From Methanomicrobiales archaeon HGW-Methanomicrobiales-2 (GTDB lineage: Archaea > Halobacteriota > Methanomicrobia > Methanomicrobiales > Methanoculleaceae): a stretch of DNA of 48,410 bases. The stretch spans positions 1-48,410 of the forward strand of contig PGYL01000013.1 of the NCBI GenBank assembly GCA_002839645.1. The letters are read 5' to 3'. Below the pieces are notes generated by a model. It saw only the letters and a list, made by a program, of their open reading frames with translations, did not search any database and was not told the DNA's origin. This document shows positions 8,639-16,805 of the stretch, piece after piece (positions within the stretch are counted from its first letter, which is position 1; each line of letters opens with the position of its first letter). A program made the position numbers and the translations under genes.

Positions 8639-9778
8639 TCATTCCGGGACCCCCTCAACAGGATGCGGCGCCCTCTCCTCGGCCACCTCGGAGCCCTCCG
8701 CGTGCAGGAAGGTAACTATGGGACTGGAATCAGAAGCCACTCGCCCCGCGCTCTCCTGTCCCTGCAGAATGATCTGCACAAGCGAATACAGGATCATCCC
8801 CACCGCGACGAGCAGGAGCCCGAGGATGAGCATGGAGAAGCCACCGGTAAAGAGGACATAGTGGAACTCAGCGGTGCGGTAATACTCAGAGAATGTGTGA
8901 AGTTCCGCGCCGAGCCCGAAGAGGGTGAAGACCAGACCCGGAATGCCGAAGAACACGAGAGGCCGGCGGAGACTGATGAGCCTGACGATGTTCATAAGCA
9001 CTTCGATGCCGTGGGAGACCGGGTTCTCGCTTGAGGTCCCCTCGATGTCGTAACGCACCCGGATCGGCACCTCGGCGACGTTCAGGCGATGGTCGCTGAT
9101 CAGGATCAGGATCTCCGAGCCGGCACTCATCCCCTCGTCGCTGATACGGATGGCCTCGATTGCCTTTCTCCCGTAGGCCCGGAACCCGCTCTGGGAGTCG
9201 GTGATCGTGAGATTGGTCCCCGCTATCGTGGTAGCAGTATCGAGGATCTTCATCCCGACCTTGCGGTAGGCAGGGATCTCTGCGTTCGAGTCGTCAATAA
9301 ACCGGGAACCGATGACGACATCGTTACCCTTCCTGAGTTCGGCAAGGAGCCGGGGGATGTCTCCTGGGTTGTGCTGGCCGTCGGAGTCGATGATGACGAG
9401 CTCCTCCGCACCGAGGTCCCGGGCGGTGCAAAAGATGGTCTGCAACGCCCCGCCGTAGCCTTTATTGGTCTCGTGCTGAACGACAAGCGCCCCGAGCGCC
9501 CCGGCAATCCGGACGGTGTCATCCTTCGAGCCGTCGTCGACGACCAGGACGGCGTCGGCATGCTGCTGTGCACCGACGATGGTCTTTGCGATGTATGCCT
9601 CCTCATTGTAGGCCGGCATGGCGACGAGGGTCCGCACGGTGCCGGCCTGCTGCCCTTCGGAATCGCAGTTTGCCGGTTCCTTGATGAGAAGGGTTACTCC
9701 GTTTCCGTTACCGCCGTGCCTGGTGGGCTGCTCTCCGACCGTGCGGCTGGTAAAAAGGGAGTGCGGCCGGGTGTTCAT
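8639..9778 (-). CDS. DPM1/DPG-type GT2 glycosyltransferase
   Basis: This 379-residue protein has a GT2 domain similar to dolichol-phosphate mannosyl/glucosyl synthases: VAMPAYNEEAYIAKTI, VLVVDDGSKDDT, TNKGYGGALQT, VIIDSDGQHNPGDI (D-x-D) and VIGSRFI. It ends with two membrane helices (about 295-315 and 325-350) as in the PMT_2a/GtrB group. Expected product: a dolichyl-phosphate-linked sugar, used by the membrane glycosyltransferases of archaeal N-glycosylation. ATG at 9778 is preceded by GGGAG at eight bases; the GTG at 9787 is poorly spaced. It is the first gene of the minus-strand block and much more GC-rich than the distal genes. The C-terminal 40 residues are not recognised. Confidence 0.88.
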   Translation of the reverse strand: MNTRPHSLFTSRTVGEQPTRHGGNGNGVTLLIKEPANCDSEGQQAGTVRTLVAMPAYNEEAYIAKTIVGAQQHADAVLVVDDGSKDDTVRIAGALGALVVQHETNKGYGGALQTIFCTARDLGAEELVIIDSDGQHNPGDIPRLLAELRKGNDVVIGSRFIDDSNAEIPAYRKVGMKILDTATTIAGTNLTITDSQSGFRAYGRKAIEAIRISDEGMSAGSEILILISDHRLNVAEVPIRVRYDIEGTSSENPVSHGIEVLMNIVRLISLRRPLVFFGIPGLVFTLFGLGAELHTFSEYYRTAEFHYVLFTGGFSMLILGLLLVAVGMILYSLVQIILQGQESAGRVASDSSPIVTFLHAEGSEVAEERAPHPVEGVPE

Positions 9779-9995
9779 CGCGACCACTCCCGGGACGCGG
9801 GCATGCGAACCGGAGTTGAGAATACTCCCTGCTCCGTGGACGTCCTGCGGCAGCGATTTTCCTCCCCGGTATCGCTGGCAGCCTGAGTTTTGCTCTCAGC
9901 GTTATCTGACCCCGACCGGGTCCCATACTCTGCATGAAACGACATCCATCCGGATACCACGGAAACACACCCCTACGCAGGCCCTCAGACCGCGT

Positions 9996-10054
9996 CACTG
10001 CCCCCACCGGGAGGAGGGGGGGCGCCCCCCTTCCGGCTACTCCTGCCGGAAGGG
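9996..10054 (-). promoter_or_regulatory. Two overlapping, mutually exclusive hairpins in the presumed leader of the glycan operon
   Basis: CCCTTCCGGC (10028-10037) and GCCGGAAGGG (10045-10054) form a perfect 10-bp stem with a 7-base loop. The same C-run can instead pair in the palindrome GGGGGGCGCCCCCC just before it. If transcription starts at the TATA box near 10106, both structures lie in a leader of about 300 bases ahead of the first glycosyltransferase. An attenuator-like role is inference. Confidence 0.4.
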
Positions 10055-10098
10055 AGATGGATTTCTGGTATCTGGGCCTTGGGGCTACTTGAGAGGGT

Positions 10099-10116
10099 TA
10101 TTTTATATAAATTTTT
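10099..10116 (-). promoter_or_regulatory. Candidate TATA box for the glycan operon
   Basis: TTTATATAA (10102-10110) sits in a very AT-rich stretch inside GC-rich flanks. On the minus strand transcription would start near 10078, about 300 bases before the DPM1-like gene. The motif is nearly symmetric, so a plus-strand promoter is also possible. Confidence 0.4.
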
Positions 10117-10949
10117 CTATTTGGCGTTTCAAGATGCCCCCGAGGCAATTAACGAGGAGAACGCACAGATATGCTAAAATCAATATGTAATCTCATGTAA
10201 GGAGTGTGTTTTCGGCATCGGGCAGGGACGGCTTTTTCTGAGATCTAAGAGTGATGCTATTTAATGGTTTCTTAGAGGTATTGTCGTTTAATGCCTATGT
10301 TTTGAATAATGTTTTCGAATATCGCCGCATCAAAGAAAAATTCTTTCATCCTCAGGAGCCAGTGAACCGCCCAAGGGACCTTCACGAAAACTGAAGGTTT
10401 AGTGCCTCTGGATCGCGTTTTAAGGGAGATTAAGGGCCTCTCATGGTCAGGGCCTACCTGATTTCTTCGCGGCAGGCGGTTCGGGCCCGGGTTGCGGCGG
10501 CAGGTTAATTCCTCTTGATTAACCTGGGCCCCTTGACATTCTGGTCGTATGTACCAGTAATAAAGATCTGGCTATCTTTATGCTCTTTAATGCGTGTTCC
10601 TGGTATTTCCGGGTGTTAAAACGCCATTCATCCCCGCTCCGTGCACAGCCCGGCGAGCAGGGGCCACGCGAAGTACGGCTCGCTCTGCCCCGGGGATGCA
10701 GCAAATCCCCGCGAATTACGCCCTCTGCGGATGGAACAGGGCCGCCTACCGTGTGGCGCAGAATTTGTGACGGCAGTCGCCGGGGAGGCAGGCCTCCAGG
10801 GAACCGATCGATAGACGGGCGGCACAGAAACGATATATGGCTCCCGGGTAATCGATCTCCATGCACCTCTTATCCGGGGACCGGCCCTACGGCCGAAGGA
10901 AAAGGGCGTACGAAACTGCGACAGCATCATCACGCTGGAGGGGACGGAC
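10117..10949. other. Non-coding region with three perfect hairpins
   Basis: No convincing gene is seen. Three perfect inverted repeats stand out: ACCTTCA/TGAAGGT (10378-10398, 7-base loop), CAGGTTAAT/ATTAACCTG (10501-10526, 8-base loop) and ATAAAGAT/ATCTTTAT (10560-10581, 6-base loop). These may be terminators, operators or parts of a non-coding RNA. The stretch 10600-10930 shows only short overlapping open frames without family signal. A GGAGGGG motif at 10932-10938 serves the next gene. Confidence 0.45.
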
Positions 10950-11660
10950 ATGAGAGCCGCCGCCTGCCTCGCGTGCGTCCTCCTCCTTGCCGCGGCTCTC
11001 CCGGCGGCAGCGGCCGGAGAGGGTGATCCCGGACAGTACGTCGTCCACTGGTTCAACGGCGACGGTGCGGAGGTCTACTTCGCCGGCGAGTATAAGGGAA
11101 CGATCACCGATACCGAACTTGTCGTGGCGGTAGACCCGGCGGCCCCGCCCGCGCGGGAGTATACCGTCTGGAGGGGAGAGCGTCTGATGTACACCGGCTT
11201 CATCGAGAAGGCCCCGGCCGCCGGGGAGACGATCGACCTCTTCCCGCAACGCTATCAGATCGAGCCGCCCGCCCCGGGTGCGGGGGTGAACGAGACCGGC
11301 TGGTACCTGTTCTACCGGTCCGACGGCGAGGAGGTCTCCATCGACAGTACGTTCGTGGGCGTCGTCGAGGGCGGCACCTTACGGGTCGCGGTGAACACCA
11401 CGCTCCCGCCTCCAAAAGAGTTCGTCTGCAGGAATAAGGATAGGGGGACGATGTCGCGGCACCAGCTCCCGCCCCTGCCGCCGCCGGGAGGGACGGTTCA
11501 CGTCTATACGTCGGTGCAGCCGGCGCCCCACTTCTCCGTCTCGGTGACGCCGCCCGCCTCCTCTCCGGCGGAGACGTCGCCTACCCCTCTCCCGGGATTC
11601 GGGGCGGCGGTGACGGCCGCGGGACTGCTGGTTGCCGCGCGATACCTCAGAAAGAGGTGA
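10950..11660 (+). CDS. Secreted two-repeat protein with PGF-CTERM tail
   Basis: A 236-residue protein with a Sec signal peptide (about residues 1-22, cleaved after AAAA). Two related segments of about 80 residues follow: residues 29-105 starting YVVHWFNGDGAEVYFAGEYKG, and 117-190 starting GWYLFYRSDGEEVSIDSTFVG. Each has the pattern aromatic-x-x-DG-x-EV-x-G-x-x-x-G and a later VAV, so this is an internal duplication. A Pro/Thr/Ser-rich linker leads to PLPGFGAAVTAAG and a basic end, the PGF-CTERM sorting signal that archaeosortase A removes while attaching the protein to a membrane lipid. I do not recognise the repeat domain. The ATG is preceded by GGAGGGG at about ten bases. Confidence 0.75.
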   Translation: MRAAACLACVLLLAAALPAAAAGEGDPGQYVVHWFNGDGAEVYFAGEYKGTITDTELVVAVDPAAPPAREYTVWRGERLMYTGFIEKAPAAGETIDLFPQRYQIEPPAPGAGVNETGWYLFYRSDGEEVSIDSTFVGVVEGGTLRVAVNTTLPPPKEFVCRNKDRGTMSRHQLPPLPPPGGTVHVYTSVQPAPHFSVSVTPPASSPAETSPTPLPGFGAAVTAAGLLVAARYLRKR

Positions 11661-11667
11661 ACGCCCT

Positions 11668-11913
11668 TCAGTGCTCTTTTTTGAGCAGCATCCAGTGGTA
11701 ACCCCAGACGATGAGCCCCACCACGACCTGCGCCACGCTCCCGGGAAGCCCGGGATAGTACTGCGGCACCGGGTAGGGCCGGGGCGGCGGGTAGACGAAG
11801 ACCTCGATTGCGACGGCGATGAGGTCCACGGAACCCAGGATCGCGACGATCAGCGCGATGAACGAGACGGCGTAGAGGTAGACCCTCCACGCGGTGAGGC
11901 CCTCCGGCACCAT
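11668..11913 (-). CDS. Small two-helix membrane protein
   Basis: An 81-residue protein. ATG at 11911-11913 is preceded by GGAGGAGGT with ideal spacing, which decides this start over the longer open frame that would run through the upstream gene. Two hydrophobic helices (about 10-38 and 58-76) flank a proline-rich loop YPPPRPYPVPQYYPG. The first helix, beginning RVYLYAVSFIALIVAI, resembles DUF5671-type domains, but the assignment is tentative. It starts immediately after the lipoprotein gene on the same strand (1-bp gap), so the two are probably co-translated. Confidence 0.7.
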   Translation of the reverse strand: MVPEGLTAWRVYLYAVSFIALIVAILGSVDLIAVAIEVFVYPPPRPYPVPQYYPGLPGSVAQVVVGLIVWGYHWMLLKKEH

Positions 11914-11914
11914 T

Positions 11915-12937
11915 CTACCTCCTCCGTCTCGCAAGCCCGGCGCCAAGGAGCCCGGCGGCGGCGAGCCCGGCCGCAAACCCGGGCGTCGCCGTCGGCATCG
12001 GCGCACCGCTACTCTGGACCCGGAACTGCCCGACCTGCGCAGAGGACGGCACCCCCGGGGTCGGGGCCGGAGTCGGGACCGGGGTCGAGAGAGCAATCGG
12101 CGACGTGCTCTTTGCGGTGTCGAGCACCGTGCCGTCGGCAAGGATCACCTGCGGCGGTGGCGCCAGGGTGATCCGGCCGGTGCTGGTCGCAAAGGCCACG
12201 CCGTCCTCGATGAGCCGGATGCGGATCTCGTAGTCGTAGCCGTTCGGGACCGTGACACTCACCTTCTTCGTTGTCGAATCGCCAGCAACCGCCCCGAGCG
12301 GCCGGGACTCGCGGATGGCCGTGATCCCGGTCTGGAGGTTGACGGCCCGGATCTCCATGGCGAGGTTCCCGGAAGCGCCGCCGCTGTTTGCGATCTCGGT
12401 GACGATATCGAGCGTGATCGGGTCGGCGTCGATCTCAGGGGTCATGACGTCGAGCGCGGAGACGGTGAGGAGCGAGTAGGCCAGCCGCTGCCCGATCGCA
12501 GTCCTGTCCGGGAGGAAGACGTTCACCGAACCCGACTCCCGCATGCGCCCGTCCTGCCATACCGTCACCCAGATGTCGTAACCCCGGCCGTTCTCAAGCG
12601 CGAGCCCAATCTCTTCCTTCACAGTCTTGCCGCTCGTCAGGTTGCCGATGGGGAGGACCGTCTCCGCGACGACGATATCCGTCCCGGCCTCTTTTGCGCT
12701 GACCTGCAGGTCGACGCCGTCCACTGCTGCATAGACCGCGTCAAGGTACGGAACCACCGTGACGTGGGTGACGTTCGACGGCGGCTGACCGTCCGGAATG
12801 CTGATGTCCACGCCCCGGATCGTCACATGCCCCACCTGGGACGGGGCCGATGTGCACCCGGCCGCGAGCACCAGGGATGCGAGCACGAGCACCGCTGCTG
12901 CACAAAATAACCATCTCATACCAATCAGAGGAACCAT
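11915..12937 (-). CDS. Lipoprotein-type secreted protein with C-terminal PGF-CTERM signal
   Basis: About 340 residues. The N-terminus has a hydrophobic signal peptide ending in the lipobox LAAGC, which predicts lipid attachment at Cys. The body has beta-rich repeats with phrases such as VTVPNGYDYEIRIRL and ENGRGYDIWVTVWQDG, resembling an archaeal family I believe is annotated DUF7490. A Thr/Pro/Ser linker leads to PTATPGFAAGLAAAG and RRRR, a PGF-CTERM sorting signal. Carrying both anchors is noteworthy. I place the start at ATG 12937 (GAGGG five bases upstream); ATG 12919 is an alternative, and the open frame further upstream lacks protein-like sequence. Confidence 0.78.
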   Translation of the reverse strand: MVPLIGMRWLFCAAAVLVLASLVLAAGCTSAPSQVGHVTIRGVDISIPDGQPPSNVTHVTVVPYLDAVYAAVDGVDLQVSAKEAGTDIVVAETVLPIGNLTSGKTVKEEIGLALENGRGYDIWVTVWQDGRMRESGSVNVFLPDRTAIGQRLAYSLLTVSALDVMTPEIDADPITLDIVTEIANSGGASGNLAMEIRAVNLQTGITAIRESRPLGAVAGDSTTKKVSVTVPNGYDYEIRIRLIEDGVAFATSTGRITLAPPPQVILADGTVLDTAKSTSPIALSTPVPTPAPTPGVPSSAQVGQFRVQSSGAPMPTATPGFAAGLAAAGLLGAGLARRRR

Positions 12938-12976
12938 CAGGCCCTCGGAAGAAAAGGTTTTCGAATTGCGGCCCTT

Positions 12977-12984
12977 CTTATAGG
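12977..12984 (-). promoter_or_regulatory. Candidate TATA box of the lipobox/PGF-CTERM gene
   Basis: CTTATAGG read on the plus strand (CCTATAAG on the minus strand) lies about 40 bases before the ATG at 12937 inside a short AT-rich patch, a suitable distance for transcription to start about 15-20 bases ahead of the gene. The rest of the 370-base divergent region up to 13309 holds no gene I can support. Confidence 0.4.
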
Positions 12985-13309
12985 TCAGATTTTTTTCGTA
13001 GTTAACCATCGCCTTATCTCCCGTTCCCGCCCATACTCTGGCGTAGACTGCCTGATGGATGAGCAGGGCTGCATCCTCATCGGGGCGCCACTGCAGAGTA
13101 TCCCGGGACGCATGCCGCGCGGGGGGCGATGCGTGGCCTATCGCCGGATTTACGACAGAACACCGGGCTCTTTCGGAAAAATCATGGCCTGGCAACTGCT
13201 GAAATCATGATTTCCCTTCGACGTGTAGACGCGTGTCACAGAAAACGTTAATAAGAGGATATCAAAGTCTGCAATAGAACGCCGCCGCACGGGCACGGCG
13301 AGGTGTGCA

Positions 13310-14215
13310 ATGATACGAACGGAGAACCTCACAAAGGTATACAACGGAAAGGCGGCCGTCGACGGTCTGGACCTTGAGGTCGGAGAAGGCGAGATATTCG
13401 GTTTCCTCGGCCCGAACGGAGCGGGGAAGAGCACGACGATCCTGATGCTCACCGGCATGATCGAGCCCACCGGCGGCCGGTGCCTGGTCGACGGGATCGA
13501 GGTCGCGAAGGAGCCGCTGAAAGTAAAGGAGATCATCGGCTACCTCCCCGAAGACGTCGGGTTCTACGGGAACATGACCGGCGAGCAGAACCTGGACTAC
13601 TTCGCCCGGTTCTACGGGATGGACGCGAGGAAGCGCAAGGAACGGATTGCCGAACTCCTCGAACTCGTACACCTCGGCGGTGTCACCCAGAAGGCCGGCG
13701 AATACTCCCGCGGGATGAAACAGCGGCTCGGGCTTGCCCAGGCACTGATCAACGATCCGAAGGTGCTCTTCCTCGACGAACCGACGGCAAACCTCGACCC
13801 CGAGGGCGTCAGGGAGTACCGGGACCTTGTCGAACACCTCGCCGGCGAGGGAAAGACGGTCTTCGTCTCCTCTCACATCCTCTCTGAGGTCAGGGAGGTC
13901 TGCCGGTCCGTGGGGCTGCTCGCAAAAGGAAAACTCGTGGCGCAGGGGACGCTTGACGAAGTCGCACGGACGCTCGCACCCTCAGACGGCGACGCCGTCC
14001 GGATCGTCGTCGAGACCCGGGAACGGTTACCGGACCTTGAAGACCCGGAGATCATCGGGGTCGAGCGGAATGGAACCCGGGCAGTCGTCCAGGCGAAGAC
14101 CGACATACGGGACCGGCTTGCAGCCTCCCTCTTCGAACAGGGGCTGCACGTGCGGGAGATGCGGATCGAAGAGCCGGATATCGAGGACGTCTTCATGGCG
14201 GTCTACCGGAGGTAA
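13310..14215 (+). CDS. ABC transporter ATP-binding protein
   Basis: A 301-residue ATPase of the ABC-2 exporter type. Walker A GPNGAGKST (residues 34-42), signature YSRGMKQRLG (132-141), Walker B VLFLDEPTANLD (152-163) and the switch His in SSHI (189) are all present. The C-terminal 90 residues form the small domain common in NatA/CcmA-like ATPases. It is followed after three bases by an ABC-2 permease and then by a surface protein, forming one operon. ATG at 13310 has GAGGTG five bases upstream. Substrate unknown. Confidence 0.92.
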   Translation: MIRTENLTKVYNGKAAVDGLDLEVGEGEIFGFLGPNGAGKSTTILMLTGMIEPTGGRCLVDGIEVAKEPLKVKEIIGYLPEDVGFYGNMTGEQNLDYFARFYGMDARKRKERIAELLELVHLGGVTQKAGEYSRGMKQRLGLAQALINDPKVLFLDEPTANLDPEGVREYRDLVEHLAGEGKTVFVSSHILSEVREVCRSVGLLAKGKLVAQGTLDEVARTLAPSDGDAVRIVVETRERLPDLEDPEIIGVERNGTRAVVQAKTDIRDRLAASLFEQGLHVREMRIEEPDIEDVFMAVYRR

Positions 14216-14218
14216 AAC

Positions 14219-15325
14219 ATGGCATTCGATCGATTGCTCAACGTAGCCCGGAAAGAGTTCTCCGACCACATCACCAGCAGGCGGTTCATCATCATCCTGG
14301 CCCTGTTCCTGGTGATATCCGCGGTCAGCATCCACGACGGCATCGAGAACTACAACAACAGCCTGGAATCATATAACGACCAGCTCCAGCGTATGGAGGA
14401 GTTTCAGGACCCGTATACGAGCTGGATGCCCGAGAAACCCTCGATCATGTACGTCTTCATCTCCATGATGAGTTACATGGCGGCCCTCGGCGGCATCCTT
14501 GCTCTCGCCATCGGGTTTGACCTGGTCTCAAAGGAGAAAGAGTCCCGGTCGTTAAAGACCCTCCTCTCCCACCCGATCTACCGGGACGAGATCATCAACG
14601 GCAAGGTGCTCGGGGGTGTCGGCGCGCTCGGGTTCGCCATGGGGCTTGCGCTCGCGCTTGCCGTCGCCATGCTCCTCCTCTTCTCGATCGTCCCGACGCT
14701 GGACGAGTTCGCCGCCATCCTGATCTTCGGGGCGGCCTCGCTCGGGTTCCTGCTTGCTTACTTCGCCATCGCGCTGACGATGTCGACGGTGGCAAAAGAG
14801 AGCGGGAACGCCCTGATCTACACGCTCGTCATCTTCGCCATCGTCACCTCGCTCCTTCCCATGTTCGGTATGATGGCCGCAAACGCCTTTGCTGGCGACC
14901 CGCCTGAGCCGCCTGAAATGGGTCCCATGGCAACCGAGGTCGTGCACACCGCGAGCGGCGGGGGGTATACCGTCACCTCCTCCAGGAGCGTCGCGGTAAG
15001 CGGGAGCGGCAGTCCGGAGATCGACCCGGCGTGGCGGGAGTATGAAGAGGAGATGAGAGCCTACGTCGAGAAACGACAGCTCATCAACGACGTCTCCAAC
15101 ATCCTCTCGCCGCAGATGAACTACTACCAGGTCGCGATGGCGGTGACGAACCCCCAGATCTCCATGATGTCTTCGTATATGTATGGCGGCGCTACACAAG
15201 AGGACCCCGGCGGCCTTGCCGACGCCCTCGGCCGGGTCTGGATGAACATTGCCGCGCTGATCGTCTTCCCGGCGGTCTTCTTCGCCGCGACCTACGTGAA
15301 GTTCATGAGGATGGATATCAGGTGA
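14219..15325 (+). CDS. ABC-2 type permease
   Basis: A 368-residue membrane protein of the ABC-2/NosY group. One helix near the N-terminus (about 22-40) is followed by a roughly 50-residue extracellular loop, then five helices between about 75 and 225, a second large extracellular loop (about 230-335) and a last helix at 340-358. The segment DLVSKEKESRSLKTLLSHP after the second helix is the characteristic coupling region of this family. It works with the ATPase encoded just upstream. Cargo is unknown; the adjacent NEW3-domain protein suggests a surface role. Confidence 0.9.
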   Translation: MAFDRLLNVARKEFSDHITSRRFIIILALFLVISAVSIHDGIENYNNSLESYNDQLQRMEEFQDPYTSWMPEKPSIMYVFISMMSYMAALGGILALAIGFDLVSKEKESRSLKTLLSHPIYRDEIINGKVLGGVGALGFAMGLALALAVAMLLLFSIVPTLDEFAAILIFGAASLGFLLAYFAIALTMSTVAKESGNALIYTLVIFAIVTSLLPMFGMMAANAFAGDPPEPPEMGPMATEVVHTASGGGYTVTSSRSVAVSGSGSPEIDPAWREYEEEMRAYVEKRQLINDVSNILSPQMNYYQVAMAVTNPQISMMSSYMYGGATQEDPGGLADALGRVWMNIAALIVFPAVFFAATYVKFMRMDIR

Positions 15326-15329
15326 GACG

Positions 15330-16754
15330 ATGAGCGGAAGAAAAATACTCATCCTCTTCGCCCTCCTCATCGCGGCATCAATCGTCACCGTGGCGTCGGC
15401 CGCACAGGGGGGGACGCTCTCGACGGAGATCCAGTGCGACTTCCCGGGCGAGATGATTGAAGCCGGCGACACCGCCGTCTTCGATCTGGCGGTCACGAAC
15501 CAGGGTGCTACGGGAACCTGCCTCCTCAACTACTGGACCTACCGCGGCACCGACAACTGGAAGATCCGGTTCGAGGCCGATGACCGCGACGTCTACCGGA
15601 TGCTGATCCCGGCCGGCGAGACAAAGACCATCCGTCTGGTTGCCGAGACCTCCGGCCATGCCGCGGTAGGGGAGTACCCCATCCGGGTGGGCATCGGCGA
15701 AGGCACGATCTGGGTCTACGTCAGGGTCACGAAGACCCACAGCGGCGAGACCGGAACCATCGAGGCCACCGTGGTGGATAAGGAAGGAAATGTCGTGAAG
15801 AGCGCCGATGTCGCCGTCTACGACGGTAACACCCGGGTCGAGGGGATGCTCACGACCGCCGAGGGGAAGGTCTCCATCGGCGCCCCGATGGGCACCTACA
15901 CCGTAAAGGTCACCCGGCCCGGCTACCGGGCATGGGAGAAGGAGGATGTCGAGGTCCGGATCGGCCAGACGGTCGACCTCGGCATCGTGCCGCTCGACAA
16001 AGAGAACTTCTTTGCCGAACTCAGGGTGAAGTCCCCATCCCGGATGGCGGCGATCGGCTCGAACCCGCAGTATGAGATGACCTTAAAGAACGCCGGCAGA
16101 AACGACGATACCTATACTCTCTCCGTACTCGGCCTCCCCGAGCAGTGGTATGCCCGGTTCAAGGAGAGCAGCGGCGCCACCGAGGAGGTCTCGGAGATCT
16201 ACATCCCTTCCGGTGAGGAGAAGTCTCTCTACCTCGATTTCATCCCGCCCTACTCGGTGGGTGTCGGCGAGTACAACTTCACGGCGGTGATCGGCTCGGC
16301 CGCCCGGGAGTACGAGGAGAACCTGACGCTCCGGCTCCGGGGGTCCTACGACCTGCGGACCTACGCAAAGAGTTACCGCCACGATATCAACCGCGGCGAC
16401 ACTCTCGCGTTCGATATGACGGTCTCAAACGCCGGCACCGGTGGAGCGCTGACGAACATCGAGGTCAACATGAGCGCACCGCAGGGGTGGCGGGTGACCG
16501 TCGACCCGGCATCGATCGCGAGCCTTGAGCCCGGCGAACGGGCGACGGTCCAGGTGACGGTGGTCCCGCCCGCCGATATCGTCGCCGGCGAATACAAGGT
16601 CGTCGCCCTGGTGAAGAGCGACCAGGACGAAGCGGAGGACGAGTACCGGATCGTGGTGAAGGAGCAGTCCTACGTCGCGGTGCTCGGCCTCCTGGTGATG
16701 GCCGGGGTGGTCGCGGGGCTCTGGTATATGTTCAGGAAGTACGGGCGGCGATAA
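15330..16754 (+). CDS. Surface protein with NEW3/CARDB-like beta domains and C-terminal anchor
   Basis: A 474-residue protein with a signal peptide (1-24), an N-terminal beta domain, a carboxypeptidase-regulatory-like domain (about 147-217, IEATVVDKEGNVVKSADVAV ... MGTYTVKVTRPGYRAW), and two NPCBM-associated NEW3-type domains (about 230-345 and 350-440, the latter with NAGTGGALTNIEV and GWRVTVDP). A single membrane helix (about 447-465) and a basic end anchor it. The layout matches COG1470-like proteins encoded beside ABC-2 transporters in archaea. The start lies four bases after the permease stop, so the three genes form one operon. It probably faces the outside and assists or is assembled by the exporter; the role is not established. 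Confidence 0.8.
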   Translation: MSGRKILILFALLIAASIVTVASAAQGGTLSTEIQCDFPGEMIEAGDTAVFDLAVTNQGATGTCLLNYWTYRGTDNWKIRFEADDRDVYRMLIPAGETKTIRLVAETSGHAAVGEYPIRVGIGEGTIWVYVRVTKTHSGETGTIEATVVDKEGNVVKSADVAVYDGNTRVEGMLTTAEGKVSIGAPMGTYTVKVTRPGYRAWEKEDVEVRIGQTVDLGIVPLDKENFFAELRVKSPSRMAAIGSNPQYEMTLKNAGRNDDTYTLSVLGLPEQWYARFKESSGATEEVSEIYIPSGEEKSLYLDFIPPYSVGVGEYNFTAVIGSAAREYEENLTLRLRGSYDLRTYAKSYRHDINRGDTLAFDMTVSNAGTGGALTNIEVNMSAPQGWRVTVDPASIASLEPGERATVQVTVVPPADIVAGEYKVVALVKSDQDEAEDEYRIVVKEQSYVAVLGLLVMAGVVAGLWYMFRKYGRR

Positions 16755-16805
16755 GGCCGATCCAAAAGACGCCGGCGGGAAATAGGAGGGGCAGATACGG
16801 CCCTT

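Noticed and set aside
9618-10190. Possible 190-residue plus-strand gene
   Set aside because: It overlaps the start of the DPM1-like gene and a hairpin-rich leader, has no ribosome binding site or family signal, and its composition is Arg/Pro/Cys-rich noise.
9788-10949. tRNA or C/D-box RNA genes in the long non-coding region
   Set aside because: No cloverleaf with a TTCGA loop and acceptor stem, and no paired C and D boxes with proper spacing, could be found.
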